A stretch of 64,000 bases of DNA from Cellulomonas dongxiuzhuiae. Its GTDB lineage: Bacteria > Actinomycetota > Actinomycetes > Actinomycetales > Cellulomonadaceae. The position numbers and the translations under genes are program-made. The stretch is taken from NCBI RefSeq assembly GCF_018623035.1, contig NZ_CP076023.1, positions 558,001-622,000 on the forward strand. The letters run 5' to 3'. The notes beneath the pieces are model-generated. The model saw nothing but the letters and a program-made list of their open reading frames with translations, was not told the origin of the DNA and made no database searches. Positions within the stretch are counted from its first letter, which is position 1. Every line of letters starts with the position of its first letter. Of the stretch, positions 45,682-53,587 are shown piece by piece.

Positions 45682-46830
45682 TCAGTCCTCGGACGGGATG
45701 ATCAGCGGCTTGATGCAGCCGTCGAGCTTCGCCGACATCACGTGGTACGCCTCGGCGATGTGCTCGAGCGGGAAGCGGTGCGTGACGACGTCGCTCGGCT
45801 TGAGGTAGCCCGACCGGATGTGCTCGAGCAGGCGCGGCCACTGCCGCTTGGCGGGGGCCTGGTTCATCCGGAGCGTGAGGCCCTTGTTCAGGGCGTCCCC
45901 GAACTTCACGGCCGAGAAGATCGGCCCGTAGGCACCGAGCACCGACACCGTCCCGCCCTTGCGAACCCCGTCGATCGCCCAGTTCAGCGCGACCGGGGAG
46001 CCGCCCTGCAGCTTGAGCTTCGCGGCGGTGATGTGCTGGATCAGGTTGCCGTCCGCCTCCGCGCCGACCGCCTCGATGACGCGGTCGGCACCCAGCCCGT
46101 CGGTCGCCTTCTTCAGCTCGACGACGATGTCGTCGTGCTCGTTGTAGTTCCGCGTCTCGGCGAACGCGAACTCCCGGGCCTTCTCCAGGCGGTACTCGAG
46201 CTGGTCGACGACGATGACGCGCCCGGCGCCCATGAGCCACGCCGAGCGCGCCGCGAACAGCCCCACCGGGCCGGCGCCGAGCACGACCACAGTGTCGCCC
46301 TCGACGATGTCGGCGAGCTGGGCGCCGAAGTAGCCAGTCGCGAGCGCGTCGGTCATGAGCACGGCGTCGTCGTCGTCGAGCCACTCGGGGATCTTCGACG
46401 GCCCGACGTCGGCGAAGGGCACGCGGACGTACTCGGCCTGACCGCCGTCGTAGCCGCCGGTGGTGTGCGAGTAGCCGTAGATCCCGCCCACGGCCGTCGC
46501 GTTGGGGTTGACGTTGTGGCAGTTCGAGTACAGGCCGCGCGCGCAGAAGAAGCACGTGCCGCAGTAGACGTTGAACGGCACCATCACGCGGTCGCCGACC
46601 TGCAGGTTCTGCACCGAGGGCCCGACCTTCTCGACGATGCCGACGAACTCGTGGCCGAACGTGTGCCCGATCCGCGTGTCGGGCATCATGCCGTGGTAAA
46701 GATGCAGGTCAGAGCCGCATATGGCAGCCCTGACGACGCGGACGACCGCGTCGTTGGGGTGCTCGATCGACGGGACGTCCTTCTCCTCGACGCGGACCTT
46801 GTAGGGCCCGCGGTAGACCATCGCGCGCAT
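45682..46830 (-). CDS. zinc-dependent alcohol dehydrogenase, formaldehyde-dehydrogenase-like
   Basis: The 382-aa MDR enzyme starts at ATG 46830, six bases after GGAGG. Catalytic zinc ligands are in AAICGSDLHLYHG and GHTFGHEFVG; the structural zinc loop is CGTCFFCARGLYSNC; the NAD site is VVVLGAGPVGLFAARSA. The long ~380-residue form with GGIYGYSHTTGGYDGGQAEYVRVP matches glutathione-independent formaldehyde/alcohol dehydrogenases. It probably oxidises an alcohol or detoxifies aldehydes using NAD. The next gene encodes its conserved small partner. Confidence 0.88.
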   Translation of the reverse strand: MRAMVYRGPYKVRVEEKDVPSIEHPNDAVVRVVRAAICGSDLHLYHGMMPDTRIGHTFGHEFVGIVEKVGPSVQNLQVGDRVMVPFNVYCGTCFFCARGLYSNCHNVNPNATAVGGIYGYSHTTGGYDGGQAEYVRVPFADVGPSKIPEWLDDDDAVLMTDALATGYFGAQLADIVEGDTVVVLGAGPVGLFAARSAWLMGAGRVIVVDQLEYRLEKAREFAFAETRNYNEHDDIVVELKKATDGLGADRVIEAVGAEADGNLIQHITAAKLKLQGGSPVALNWAIDGVRKGGTVSVLGAYGPIFSAVKFGDALNKGLTLRMNQAPAKRQWPRLLEHIRSGYLKPSDVVTHRFPLEHIAEAYHVMSAKLDGCIKPLIIPSED

Positions 46831-47146
46831 GAGCATCCTCCGGGTGGGTGGCCCCCAGGGTGCGACGTCTCACCCGTGTCCGCATCCCGAAAAGCCCGAC
46901 CTGTCTCACCGCGCGACATCCGCCGGATGCCCCTAACGTCGAGCCCGGCGGGACGTCAGCCGACCGTCTCCGCGCCGAGCGACACATCCGGCGGCGCGGG
47001 CCGGGGTGACCGGGCAGCGCTGCCGAGGCGCGGCCGGCGGTCGTGCGCCGGGCGCAGCGGTCCACCACGTCCGGCGACGGACGAGCCGTCGAGAGGGTCA
47101 CCGGGAATCTCGAGGACACGTAGACCACCGAGTGAAGGAGAAGGCG
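46831..47146. other. 316-bp divergent intergenic region with palindrome
   Basis: It separates the dehydrogenase from the membrane-stress trio. The palindrome CATCCGCCGGATG lies at 46917-46929, with a related ACATCCGGCGG at ~46983. TAACGT at 46934-46939 could be a -10 box. No gene is supported here. Confidence 0.45.
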
Positions 47147-47956
47147 ATGAGCACGAACGACTCCGGCGGCACCGCCGCCCAGGTGGCGGGTACCGCCAAG
47201 GACGAGGTGGCAGGTCTCGCGCACGCCGCCGCCGACAGCGGCCAGGGGCTCTTCCAGGAGGCCAGGAACGAGACGGCCGACGTGGCCCACACGGCTGCGG
47301 GGCAGGCCCGGGACCTGTTCGGCGAGGCGCGTGCGGGGCTCACCTCGCAGGCGTCCGAGCAGCAGGGCAAGGCAGCCGCGAGCCTGCGCTCGCTCGGTGA
47401 CGAGCTCGGCCGGATGGCCGAGTCCTCGGAGGGCGGGATGGCCGCCGACCTGGTCCGCCAGGTCTCCGAGCGCACCGAGGGCGTCGCGACGTGGCTCGAG
47501 GACCGCGAGCCGGGCGACGTCCTGGGTGAGGTCGCCGAGTTCGCGCGACGCCGGCCCGGGGTGTTCCTGGCGCTGGCCGCCGGCGCCGGTGTCGTGGCCG
47601 GCCGGCTCACGCGGGGCCTGAAGGACGCCCCGGCGCCGCAGCACCGGGCACCTGGTGAGGTGAGCACGACCCCTGCGACGACCGCGACCCCGCCGACCAC
47701 CGCGGTCCCGCCCGCCCCGCCGGTCAGGACGACCGCGTACGACACCCCGGCCGGCGGCGCGTACTCGCCCACGACGGGCACCACGACCTCGTGGCCGCCG
47801 GGAGCCGCCGGGACGGCGGGGACGACCGCCGGTGCGTCGACCGTCGGCAGGCCCGCTCCCGTCGCACCGGCGTCCGGCCACGTGCCCGGGTCCGACGGCG
47901 GCGGCACCGCCGGTGGTGACCCGCTCGCCGGGCTGACCCGCGAGGACCGACCGTGA
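47147..47956 (+). CDS. membrane-associated stress-type protein with Thr/Pro tail
   Basis: The 269-aa protein starts at ATG 47147 behind AAGGAG. The first ~130 residues are amphipathic helices rich in Ala, Glu and Gln (GTAKDEVAGLAHAAADSGQ, FGEARAGLTSQASEQQGK), like LEA or apolipoprotein-type sequences. A hydrophobic helix (RRRPGVFLALAAGAGVVAGRL) then leads to a low-complexity Thr/Pro/Gly tail. Its stop overlaps the holin-like gene by four bases. This gene-DUF1469-DUF3618 trio is common in actinomycetes and seems linked to envelope stress; precise role unknown. Confidence 0.7.
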   Translation: MSTNDSGGTAAQVAGTAKDEVAGLAHAAADSGQGLFQEARNETADVAHTAAGQARDLFGEARAGLTSQASEQQGKAAASLRSLGDELGRMAESSEGGMAADLVRQVSERTEGVATWLEDREPGDVLGEVAEFARRRPGVFLALAAGAGVVAGRLTRGLKDAPAPQHRAPGEVSTTPATTATPPTTAVPPAPPVRTTAYDTPAGGAYSPTTGTTTSWPPGAAGTAGTTAGASTVGRPAPVAPASGHVPGSDGGGTAGGDPLAGLTREDRP

Positions 47957-48450
47957 CGGGCCCGGGCGACCCGACGGTCGCGGCCGGCATGCCCGGGACG
48001 GTGCCGCCCCCGGGCGCCGTGCCGCCGCCCTCGGGCGTCCCGCTCGGCGCCGCGGGGGCCGATACCGACGAGCGCCCGTCGCTCGGTGACCTCATCAGCA
48101 ACGTCACGCAGGACCTGTCGCAGCTCGTCCGGCAGGAGGTGGAGCTCGCGAAGGCCGAGCTCTCGCAGACGGCCAAGCGTGCCGGCAAGGGCAGCGGCCT
48201 GCTGGCGGGGGCCGGCGTCGCCGGGCACTTCGTCCTGCTGTTCCTGTCCTGCGCGCTGTGGTGGGGGCTGCCGATGGGACGTGCCTGGGCGGCCGTCGTC
48301 GTGGCCGTCATCTGGGCGATCATCGCCGCCGTCATGGCCCAGCGCGGCCGTGGCGAGCTCAAGCGCGTGAAGGGCATGCCCCGCACCGCGGAGACCGTGA
48401 AGAAGATCCCGAATGCCCTCAAGGGCGACGAGGAGGCGAACCATGAGTGA
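47953..48450 (+). CDS. holin-like DUF1469 membrane protein
   Basis: The 165-aa protein starts at GTG 47953, overlapping the upstream stop. After a Pro/Gly-rich N terminus comes the PF07332-type core: LGDLISNVTQDLSQLVRQEV, AKAELSQTAKRAGKGSG, then two membrane helices (GAGVAGHFVLLFLSCALWW, AAVVVAVIWAIIAAVMA). Despite the phage-holin label, chromosomal members of this trio are not lysis proteins and no phage genes are nearby. Probably a membrane-organising partner of its neighbours. Confidence 0.8.
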   Translation: MTGPGDPTVAAGMPGTVPPPGAVPPPSGVPLGAAGADTDERPSLGDLISNVTQDLSQLVRQEVELAKAELSQTAKRAGKGSGLLAGAGVAGHFVLLFLSCALWWGLPMGRAWAAVVVAVIWAIIAAVMAQRGRGELKRVKGMPRTAETVKKIPNALKGDEEANHE

Positions 48451-49102
48451 GAGCCCGGAAGAGATCCGTGAGCGCATCGAGGCGACGCGTGCCGACCTGT
48501 CGGCGAACGTCGACGCCGTCGGCGACACCCTGGACCCGCGTCAGGTCGCGCACCGGCAGGCCGAGAAGGTCCGTGGCCGGGCGACGGCCGTCCGGGAGCG
48601 GGTGATGGGTACGGCGCAGAGCGCCCGTGAGAGCGTCATGGGCACGGCCGGCTCCGCCGGCACGACGGCGGGCGGTGCGGCGGACGCCGCGCGTTCCGCA
48701 GCGCACTCGGTCGCCGAGGGTGTGAAGGACGCGCCGTCGACGGTGACCCAGCAGACGCAGGGCAACCCGCTCGCCGCCGGCCTCATCGCGTTCGGCGTCG
48801 GCTGGCTCGCGTCGTCCCTGGTGCCCGCCACGCGTCAGGAGCAGCGCGCCGCGCAGTCCGTCAAGGAGAGCGCGCAGGCGCTGGCCCCCCAGGTGAAGGA
48901 GGCGGCGCAGCAGGTCGCGGACGACCTGCGTGAGCCGGCCCAGGAGGCGGTGCAGGCCGTCAAGGACAGGGCGACGGAGGCTGCGGCCGGGCTCAAGGAG
49001 CACGGCACGCAGGCGGCGTCCGACCTGCGCGAGCAGGCGCAGGGGTCGGCGCAGGAGGTGCGTCAGGCACCGCAGCAGGGCGGCTCGTCCACGCCGTACT
49101 AG
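48443..49102 (+). CDS. DUF3618 helical protein
   Basis: The 219-aa protein starts at ATG 48443, inside the end of the holin-like gene (8-bp overlap). It begins with the DUF3618 signature SPEEIRERIEATRADLSANV and DAVGDTLDPRQVAHRQ. One membrane helix (NPLAAGLIAFGVGWLASSL) is flanked by long Ala/Gln/Glu amphipathic repeats ((Q/A)AVKDRATEAAAGLKEHG). Likely a bitopic envelope-stress protein acting with the two preceding genes. A strong terminator follows. Confidence 0.8.
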   Translation: MSESPEEIRERIEATRADLSANVDAVGDTLDPRQVAHRQAEKVRGRATAVRERVMGTAQSARESVMGTAGSAGTTAGGAADAARSAAHSVAEGVKDAPSTVTQQTQGNPLAAGLIAFGVGWLASSLVPATRQEQRAAQSVKESAQALAPQVKEAAQQVADDLREPAQEAVQAVKDRATEAAAGLKEHGTQAASDLREQAQGSAQEVRQAPQQGGSSTPY

Positions 49103-49131
49103 CCCGAGCAGCGCGGCAGGACCCAGGCGGC

Positions 49132-49171
49132 GGGCCCGCCCCGGACGGCGATGGTCGTCCGGGGCGGGCCC
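49132..49171 (+). terminator. terminator after the membrane-stress trio
   Basis: The perfect 16-bp arms GGGCCCGCCCCGGACG and CGTCCGGGGCGGGCCC flank GCGATGGT, 29 bp after the DUF3618 stop. Confidence 0.9.
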
Positions 49172-49215
49172 GTCCCCGTCCGTCCCCCCCACCGCACGTC
49201 AGGAAGGTCACCGCC

Positions 49216-49959
49216 GTGAAGGTCACCGTCCCCGTCCCAGGGGTCGCCCGTCTCGCGCACGCCTACGTCAGCTGCTACGTGCTGGCCGACGAGGACGGCG
49301 CGACCGTCGTCGACGCCGGGCTGCCGCGCATGTGGGGCATGCTGCCCCGCGCGCTCGCCGCCGTGGACCGCCGGCTCGCCGACGTGCGGGCCGTCGTCCT
49401 GACGCACGCGCACTTCGACCACGTCGGGTTCGCGCGGCGCGCGCGCGAGGAGCTCGACGTCGCGGTGTGGGTGCACGACGCCGACGCCCGGCTCGCGGCA
49501 CACCCGTACCGCTACGCGCACGAGAACCCGCGCGCCACGTACCCGTTGCGGCACCCCCGTGCCGTGCCGATCCTCGGCGCCATGCTCGCGGCCGGCGCGG
49601 CCCGCGTGCACGGCGTCGAGAACGTCCGCAGGCTCGTGCCCGGCGGTCGCCTGGAGATCCCGGGGCGGCCCGTGGTCGTCGCGTGCCCGGGCCACACCGA
49701 CGGGCACGTCGCGCTGCACCTGCCGGACCGCGACACCCTCCTGTCGGGCGACGCGCTCGTGACGCTCGACCCGTACACCGGCCGCACCGGTCCCCGCATC
49801 GTCGCGGGCGCCGCCACGGCCGACAGCGCGCTGAACCTCGCGTCCCTGGACGCGCTGGCGGCCACGGGTGCGCGGGTCGTCCTGCCCGGGCACGGGGAGC
49901 CGTGGACGGGCGGCGTCGTGGAGGCGGTGCGGTGCGCGCGCGCCGTCGGCGCCGCCTGA
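49216..49959 (+). CDS. metallo-beta-lactamase-fold hydrolase
   Basis: The 247-aa protein starts at GTG 49216. The metal motif THAHFDHVG (HxHxDH) and further ligands in CPGHTDGHVAL, LLSGDALV and LPGHGEPW are all intact, so a binuclear metal site is expected. The group covers glyoxalase-II-like thioesterases, lactonases and nucleases; the compact form suggests a small-molecule hydrolase. It is cytoplasmic and stands alone behind the terminator of the previous operon. Confidence 0.85.
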   Translation: MKVTVPVPGVARLAHAYVSCYVLADEDGATVVDAGLPRMWGMLPRALAAVDRRLADVRAVVLTHAHFDHVGFARRAREELDVAVWVHDADARLAAHPYRYAHENPRATYPLRHPRAVPILGAMLAAGAARVHGVENVRRLVPGGRLEIPGRPVVVACPGHTDGHVALHLPDRDTLLSGDALVTLDPYTGRTGPRIVAGAATADSALNLASLDALAATGARVVLPGHGEPWTGGVVEAVRCARAVGAA

Positions 49960-50146
49960 CGAGCGGGCGCGGTCGGCTGCCGTCCGCCGCGGTCGGGGAG
50001 GCCGAGAACCGGTGGCGGCGGTGATCGTGTGCGACAGTGGAGGAGTACGAGGCGTCGGCGTGCAATCCCGGGCTCCGCCCATGACGTGCACGACCACCTC
50101 AGGATATGGGGCGGTCCGGCAGTGCTCGCCTTTGGGGGCGATTTCC

Positions 50147-50518
50147 GTGCCCAGCTCTTCCCCGTTCTTCAGTACCCCACCCGGCTCCATCACCGTGGTG
50201 ACGGCGGACGGGCCCTCGGGCCCTCGGGCCCTCGTGCGTCTCGCCGGTGAGGTCGACGTGCTGCTGCGCGACCAGGCGGACGCCGCGCTCGCCCAGGTCG
50301 TGGCCCTCGGTCTGCCGGTCGTGATCGACCTGGCCGAGGCCCGCCTCGTCGGCGCCACCGCGCTCACGTTCCTCGTCCGGTGCGAGGACGCCTGCTCCGA
50401 CGCGGGTCTGCCGTACGTCGTCCAGCACGTCACGCCGCACGTCGCCCGGGTCCTCGGGGCGCTCGGGCTCGACGCCGTCCTGCGCCACGTGGAAGGCCTG
50501 TCGACGGTCTCGTCATGA
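50147..50518 (+). CDS. STAS-domain (anti-sigma-antagonist-like) protein
   Basis: The 123-aa protein starts at GTG 50147 (GGGGG nine bases upstream); ATG 50081 would add 22 residues with no clear site. The fold reads ALVRLAGEVDVLLRDQADAA ... VVIDLAEARLVGATALTFLV, i.e. a STAS domain like SpoIIAA/RsbV, but the phosphorylatable Ser is in a non-canonical context (RLVGATALT rather than DSSG). It overlaps the ANTAR gene, so the pair likely forms a signalling unit in stress or antitermination control. Confidence 0.75.
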   Translation: MPSSSPFFSTPPGSITVVTADGPSGPRALVRLAGEVDVLLRDQADAALAQVVALGLPVVIDLAEARLVGATALTFLVRCEDACSDAGLPYVVQHVTPHVARVLGALGLDAVLRHVEGLSTVSS

Positions 50519-51156
50519 ACCCCCTCCCGCCCCGGGCTCCGGTGGACGGGACGCCGCCGGGCGCACCGCAGGTGGTCGGCGCGCTCCGGCACGCGATCGA
50601 GGGCGTGCTGCGCCGGCCGGTCGACGTGCTCGCCGTCGCGCAGGTCGGCGGCCGGCCCCCGCAGGCCGTGGCCACCCGCGGCGCCGTCGCGCCCGAGGTG
50701 CCGTGGCCCGTCGGTGGGACGTGCGTGCCGCAGGCGACCGTGGTGCACCACGACGCCGCGGGACTGGTGGTGTCCGTGGCGGCCCGGTCCGCTGCTACGG
50801 CGGACTGGTCCCTGGTGACGGGCGACCTCACCGCGACGGCGACGGTCCTCGCCACGATGGTCGCGGTCCACGTCGAGCTGGGTGACCTGCGGCAGGACGT
50901 CGGTGACCTCACCGCCGCGATGCGCACCCGCGCCGTCATCGACCAGGCGATGGGTGTCGTCATGGCGCGCCGACGCTGCACGCCGGGTCAGGCGCTCGAT
51001 GTCCTGCGGGCGTGGTCGCAGGACCACAACGAGAAGATGAGCGCCGTCGCCGCCCGTGTCGTGACGTGCGTCGCGGGGCCCGTGCCGCCACCCACACCGT
51101 TCGTCCCGCGCCGGCAGGCGGGCGGAACGGGGACCGGTGCGCCCGCCATGGGGTGA
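50515..51156 (+). CDS. ANTAR-domain regulator with degenerate GAF-like sensor
   Basis: The 213-aa protein starts at ATG 50515, overlapping the STAS stop by four bases. Residues ~15-115 are GAF-like (VDVLAVAQVGGRPPQAVATR), and ~125-180 form an ANTAR domain (AMRTRAVIDQAMGVVMARRR, GQALDVLRAWSQDHNEKM). ANTAR proteins bind paired RNA hairpins in nascent transcripts and prevent termination. No target hairpin pair is evident within the locus; targets may be elsewhere. The gene converges with glpK across a 27-bp gap. Confidence 0.8.
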   Translation: MNPLPPRAPVDGTPPGAPQVVGALRHAIEGVLRRPVDVLAVAQVGGRPPQAVATRGAVAPEVPWPVGGTCVPQATVVHHDAAGLVVSVAARSAATADWSLVTGDLTATATVLATMVAVHVELGDLRQDVGDLTAAMRTRAVIDQAMGVVMARRRCTPGQALDVLRAWSQDHNEKMSAVAARVVTCVAGPVPPPTPFVPRRQAGGTGTGAPAMG

Positions 51157-51183
51157 CGAGGTCCCGGGCCCGCCTGCTGCCGG

Positions 51184-52704
51184 TCAGCGCACGTCGTCGT
51201 CCACCCAGTCGAAGGACCTCGTGACGGCCTTCTTCCACAGCCGGTACCGCCGGTCGCGCTCGTCGTCCGCCATCGCGGGCTCCCAGCGCTTGTCCTCCGC
51301 CCAGTTGTCGATGACGTCCTGCTCGCCCGACCAGTACCCGACGGCGATCCCGGCGGCGTAGGCGGCTCCCAGCGCGGTGGTCTCGGCGACCTTGGGCCGC
51401 ACGACCGGGACGCCGAGGATGTCGGCCTGGAACTGCATGAGCGCCTCGTTGGCGACCATGCCGCCGTCGACCTTGAGCTCGGTGAGGTCGACCCCCGAGT
51501 CGGCGTTCATGGCGTCGAGGACCTCGCGCGTCTGGAAGGCGGTGGCCTCCAGTGCCGCACGGGCGATGTGCTCCTTGGTGACGTACCGCGTGAGGCCGAC
51601 GATCGCCCCGCGCGCGTCGGACCGCCAGTACGGCGCGAAGAGCCCCGAGAACGCCGGGACGAAGTACACGCCGCCGTTGTCCTCGACGGACGCCGCGAGC
51701 CGCTCCACCTCCGGCGCGGACGAGATGATCCCCAGGTTGTCGCGCAGCCACTGCACCAGCGAGCCCGTGACGGCGATCGAGCCCTCGAGCGCGTAGACGG
51801 TGTCCTGGTCGCCGATCTTGTAGCAGACGGTCGTCAGCAGCCCGTTCTCGGAGGCGACCGGCTCGGTGCCCGTGTTGATGAGCATGAAGTTGCCGGTGCC
51901 GTACGTGTTCTTGGCCTGCCCGACCTCGAAGCACGCCTGGCCGAACGTCGCGGCCTGCTGGTCGCCCAGGATGCCCGCGATCGGCACGCCGGGGAGCAGG
52001 CCGCCCCTGCGGCCCGCGCCGTACACCTCGGACGACGAGCGGATCTCCGGCAGCATCGACAGCGGGATGCCCATCTCGCCGGCGATCTCCTCGTTCCACG
52101 TGAGCGAGTCGATGTTCATGAGCATGGTGCGCGACGCGTTGGTGGGGTCGGTGACGTGCAGGCCGCCCTTGACGCCACCTGTCATGTTCCACAGCACCCA
52201 GGAGTCGGTGTTGCCGAACGCGAGCCTGCCGGCCTCGGCCTTCTCGCGCGCACCCTCGACGTTGTCGAGGATCCACCGCACCTTGGGACCGGAGAAGTAG
52301 GTGGCGAGCGGCAGGCCGACGCGGTCCTTGTACCGCTCGGCCCCGCCGCCGAGCGCCGCGAGCTCGTCGCAGATCTTCTGGGTCCGGGTGTCCTGCCAGA
52401 CGATGGCGTTGCACACCGGTTCGCCGGTCTCCCGGTCCCACACGACGGCGGTCTCGCGCTGGTTGGTGACGCCGACTGCGGCGATGTCCTCGTGCGTGAG
52501 GCTGGCGCGGCCGAGGGCCATGCCGACGACCTCGCGCGTGTTGACCCAGATCTCCCTCGCGTCGTGCTCGACCCACCCCGCCCGCGGGAAGATCTGCTCG
52601 TGCTCCTTCTGCCCCACGGACACGACCTGCCCCCCGTGGTCGAAGATCATGGCGCGGGTGGAGGTGGTGCCCTGGTCGATCGCCAGCACGTACGTGTCGG
52701 TCAT
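51184..52704 (-). CDS. glpK: glycerol kinase
   Basis: The 506-aa FGGY kinase makes sn-glycerol 3-phosphate from glycerol and ATP. The phosphate-1 segment [44 protein letters not shown]-type [23 protein letters not shown] and [16 protein letters not shown] signatures are all intact, and the length is standard. It is last in the glpD-glpF-glpK operon, 40 bp after glpF. Glycerol enters via GlpF and the product goes to GlpD. Confidence 0.96.
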   Translation of the reverse strand: MTDTYVLAIDQGTTSTRAMIFDHGGQVVSVGQKEHEQIFPRAGWVEHDAREIWVNTREVVGMALGRASLTHEDIAAVGVTNQRETAVVWDRETGEPVCNAIVWQDTRTQKICDELAALGGGAERYKDRVGLPLATYFSGPKVRWILDNVEGAREKAEAGRLAFGNTDSWVLWNMTGGVKGGLHVTDPTNASRTMLMNIDSLTWNEEIAGEMGIPLSMLPEIRSSSEVYGAGRRGGLLPGVPIAGILGDQQAATFGQACFEVGQAKNTYGTGNFMLINTGTEPVASENGLLTTVCYKIGDQDTVYALEGSIAVTGSLVQWLRDNLGIISSAPEVERLAASVEDNGGVYFVPAFSGLFAPYWRSDARGAIVGLTRYVTKEHIARAALEATAFQTREVLDAMNADSGVDLTELKVDGGMVANEALMQFQADILGVPVVRPKVAETTALGAAYAAGIAVGYWSGEQDVIDNWAEDKRWEPAMADDERDRRYRLWKKAVTRSFDWVDDDVR

Positions 52705-52744
52705 GCCTCTGCTCTCCTCGGTACGGGTGGGGGTGCGCGGGTGG

Positions 52745-53482
52745 TCAGCCGATGTACACGCGGGCGGCGAGCCCGGCGAGCACACCGCCGAGCAGCGGTC
52801 CCACGATCGGGACCCACGAGTACGCCCAGTCGGACGAGCCCTTGCCGCGGATGGGCAGCAGGGCGTGGGCGATGCGCGGGCCCAGGTCGCGCGCCGGGTT
52901 GATGGCGTAGCCCGTGGGGCCACCGAGGCTCGCGCCGATGCCGACGACGAGGAGGGTCACGGCCAGCGGACCGACCTCCGCGGGCGTCTCGCCGAAGGCC
53001 AGCACGATGAACACGAGCACGAACGTGGCGACGGCCTCGGTGAGGAGGTTCCACCCGTAGGAGCGCAGCTCCGGACCCGTCGAGAAGACGCCCAGCTTCA
53101 CCGCGGGGTCGGCGTCCTGGTCGAAGTGCTTCTTGTACACGAGGAACGCCAGGAGCGCACCGATCGCGGCGCCGAGCATCTGCGCCACGACGTACAGGAA
53201 CCCGTTGACCGCCGTCACGGCGATGCCGGGGGCGAACTCCTCGGCACCCGACGCCCAGACGCCAATCGTCACGGCCGGGTTGATGTGCGCGCCGGACTTG
53301 TACGCCGCGTAGACGCCGGCGTAGACCGCGATCCCCCAGCCGAAGTTGATGAGCAGCCACCCCCCGGCGAACCCCTTGGTCCGCGGCAGGATCGCGTTGG
53401 CCACCACCCCGGCACCCAGCAGGATGAGGAGCGCGGTGCCGATGGTCTCCGACAAGAACGCATCACCGATGGTGTAGTCCAC
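52745..53482 (-). CDS. glpF: glycerol facilitator (aquaglyceroporin)
   Basis: The 245-aa MIP channel has six helices and both half-helix motifs: HINPAVT (NPA 68-70) and INPARD (NPA 195-197, with Asp199). Asp after the second NPAR is typical of glycerol channels rather than water-only aquaporins. GTG 53482 lies 8 bases after GAGGGG. A strong hairpin separates it from glpD, so glpFK expression may be uncoupled from glpD or have its own promoter. Confidence 0.93.
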   Translation of the reverse strand: MDYTIGDAFLSETIGTALLILLGAGVVANAILPRTKGFAGGWLLINFGWGIAVYAGVYAAYKSGAHINPAVTIGVWASGAEEFAPGIAVTAVNGFLYVVAQMLGAAIGALLAFLVYKKHFDQDADPAVKLGVFSTGPELRSYGWNLLTEAVATFVLVFIVLAFGETPAEVGPLAVTLLVVGIGASLGGPTGYAINPARDLGPRIAHALLPIRGKGSSDWAYSWVPIVGPLLGGVLAGLAARVYIG

Positions 53483-53548
53483 TTCAGGCCCCTCTCGTCG
53501 ACGTCGCTGTCGCGGTCACCGCCGGGTCGTGCAGCCGCGGTGCGGCGC

Positions 53549-53584
53549 CCGGGGGTGCGGGTCGGCGGCGACCCGCACCCCCGG
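53549..53584 (-). terminator. perfect hairpin between glpD and glpF
   Basis: The 15-bp arms CCGGGGGTGCGGGTC and GACCCGCACCCCCGG flank GGCGGC. It begins 4 bp after the glpD stop on the minus strand. It would terminate, or attenuate, transcription entering glpF. Confidence 0.85.
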
Positions 53585-53587
53585 TGC

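Noticed and set aside
47953..48450. Holin-like gene as evidence for a prophage
   Set aside because: It is part of a common chromosomal trio with DUF3618. No phage structural, integrase or lysin genes are near.
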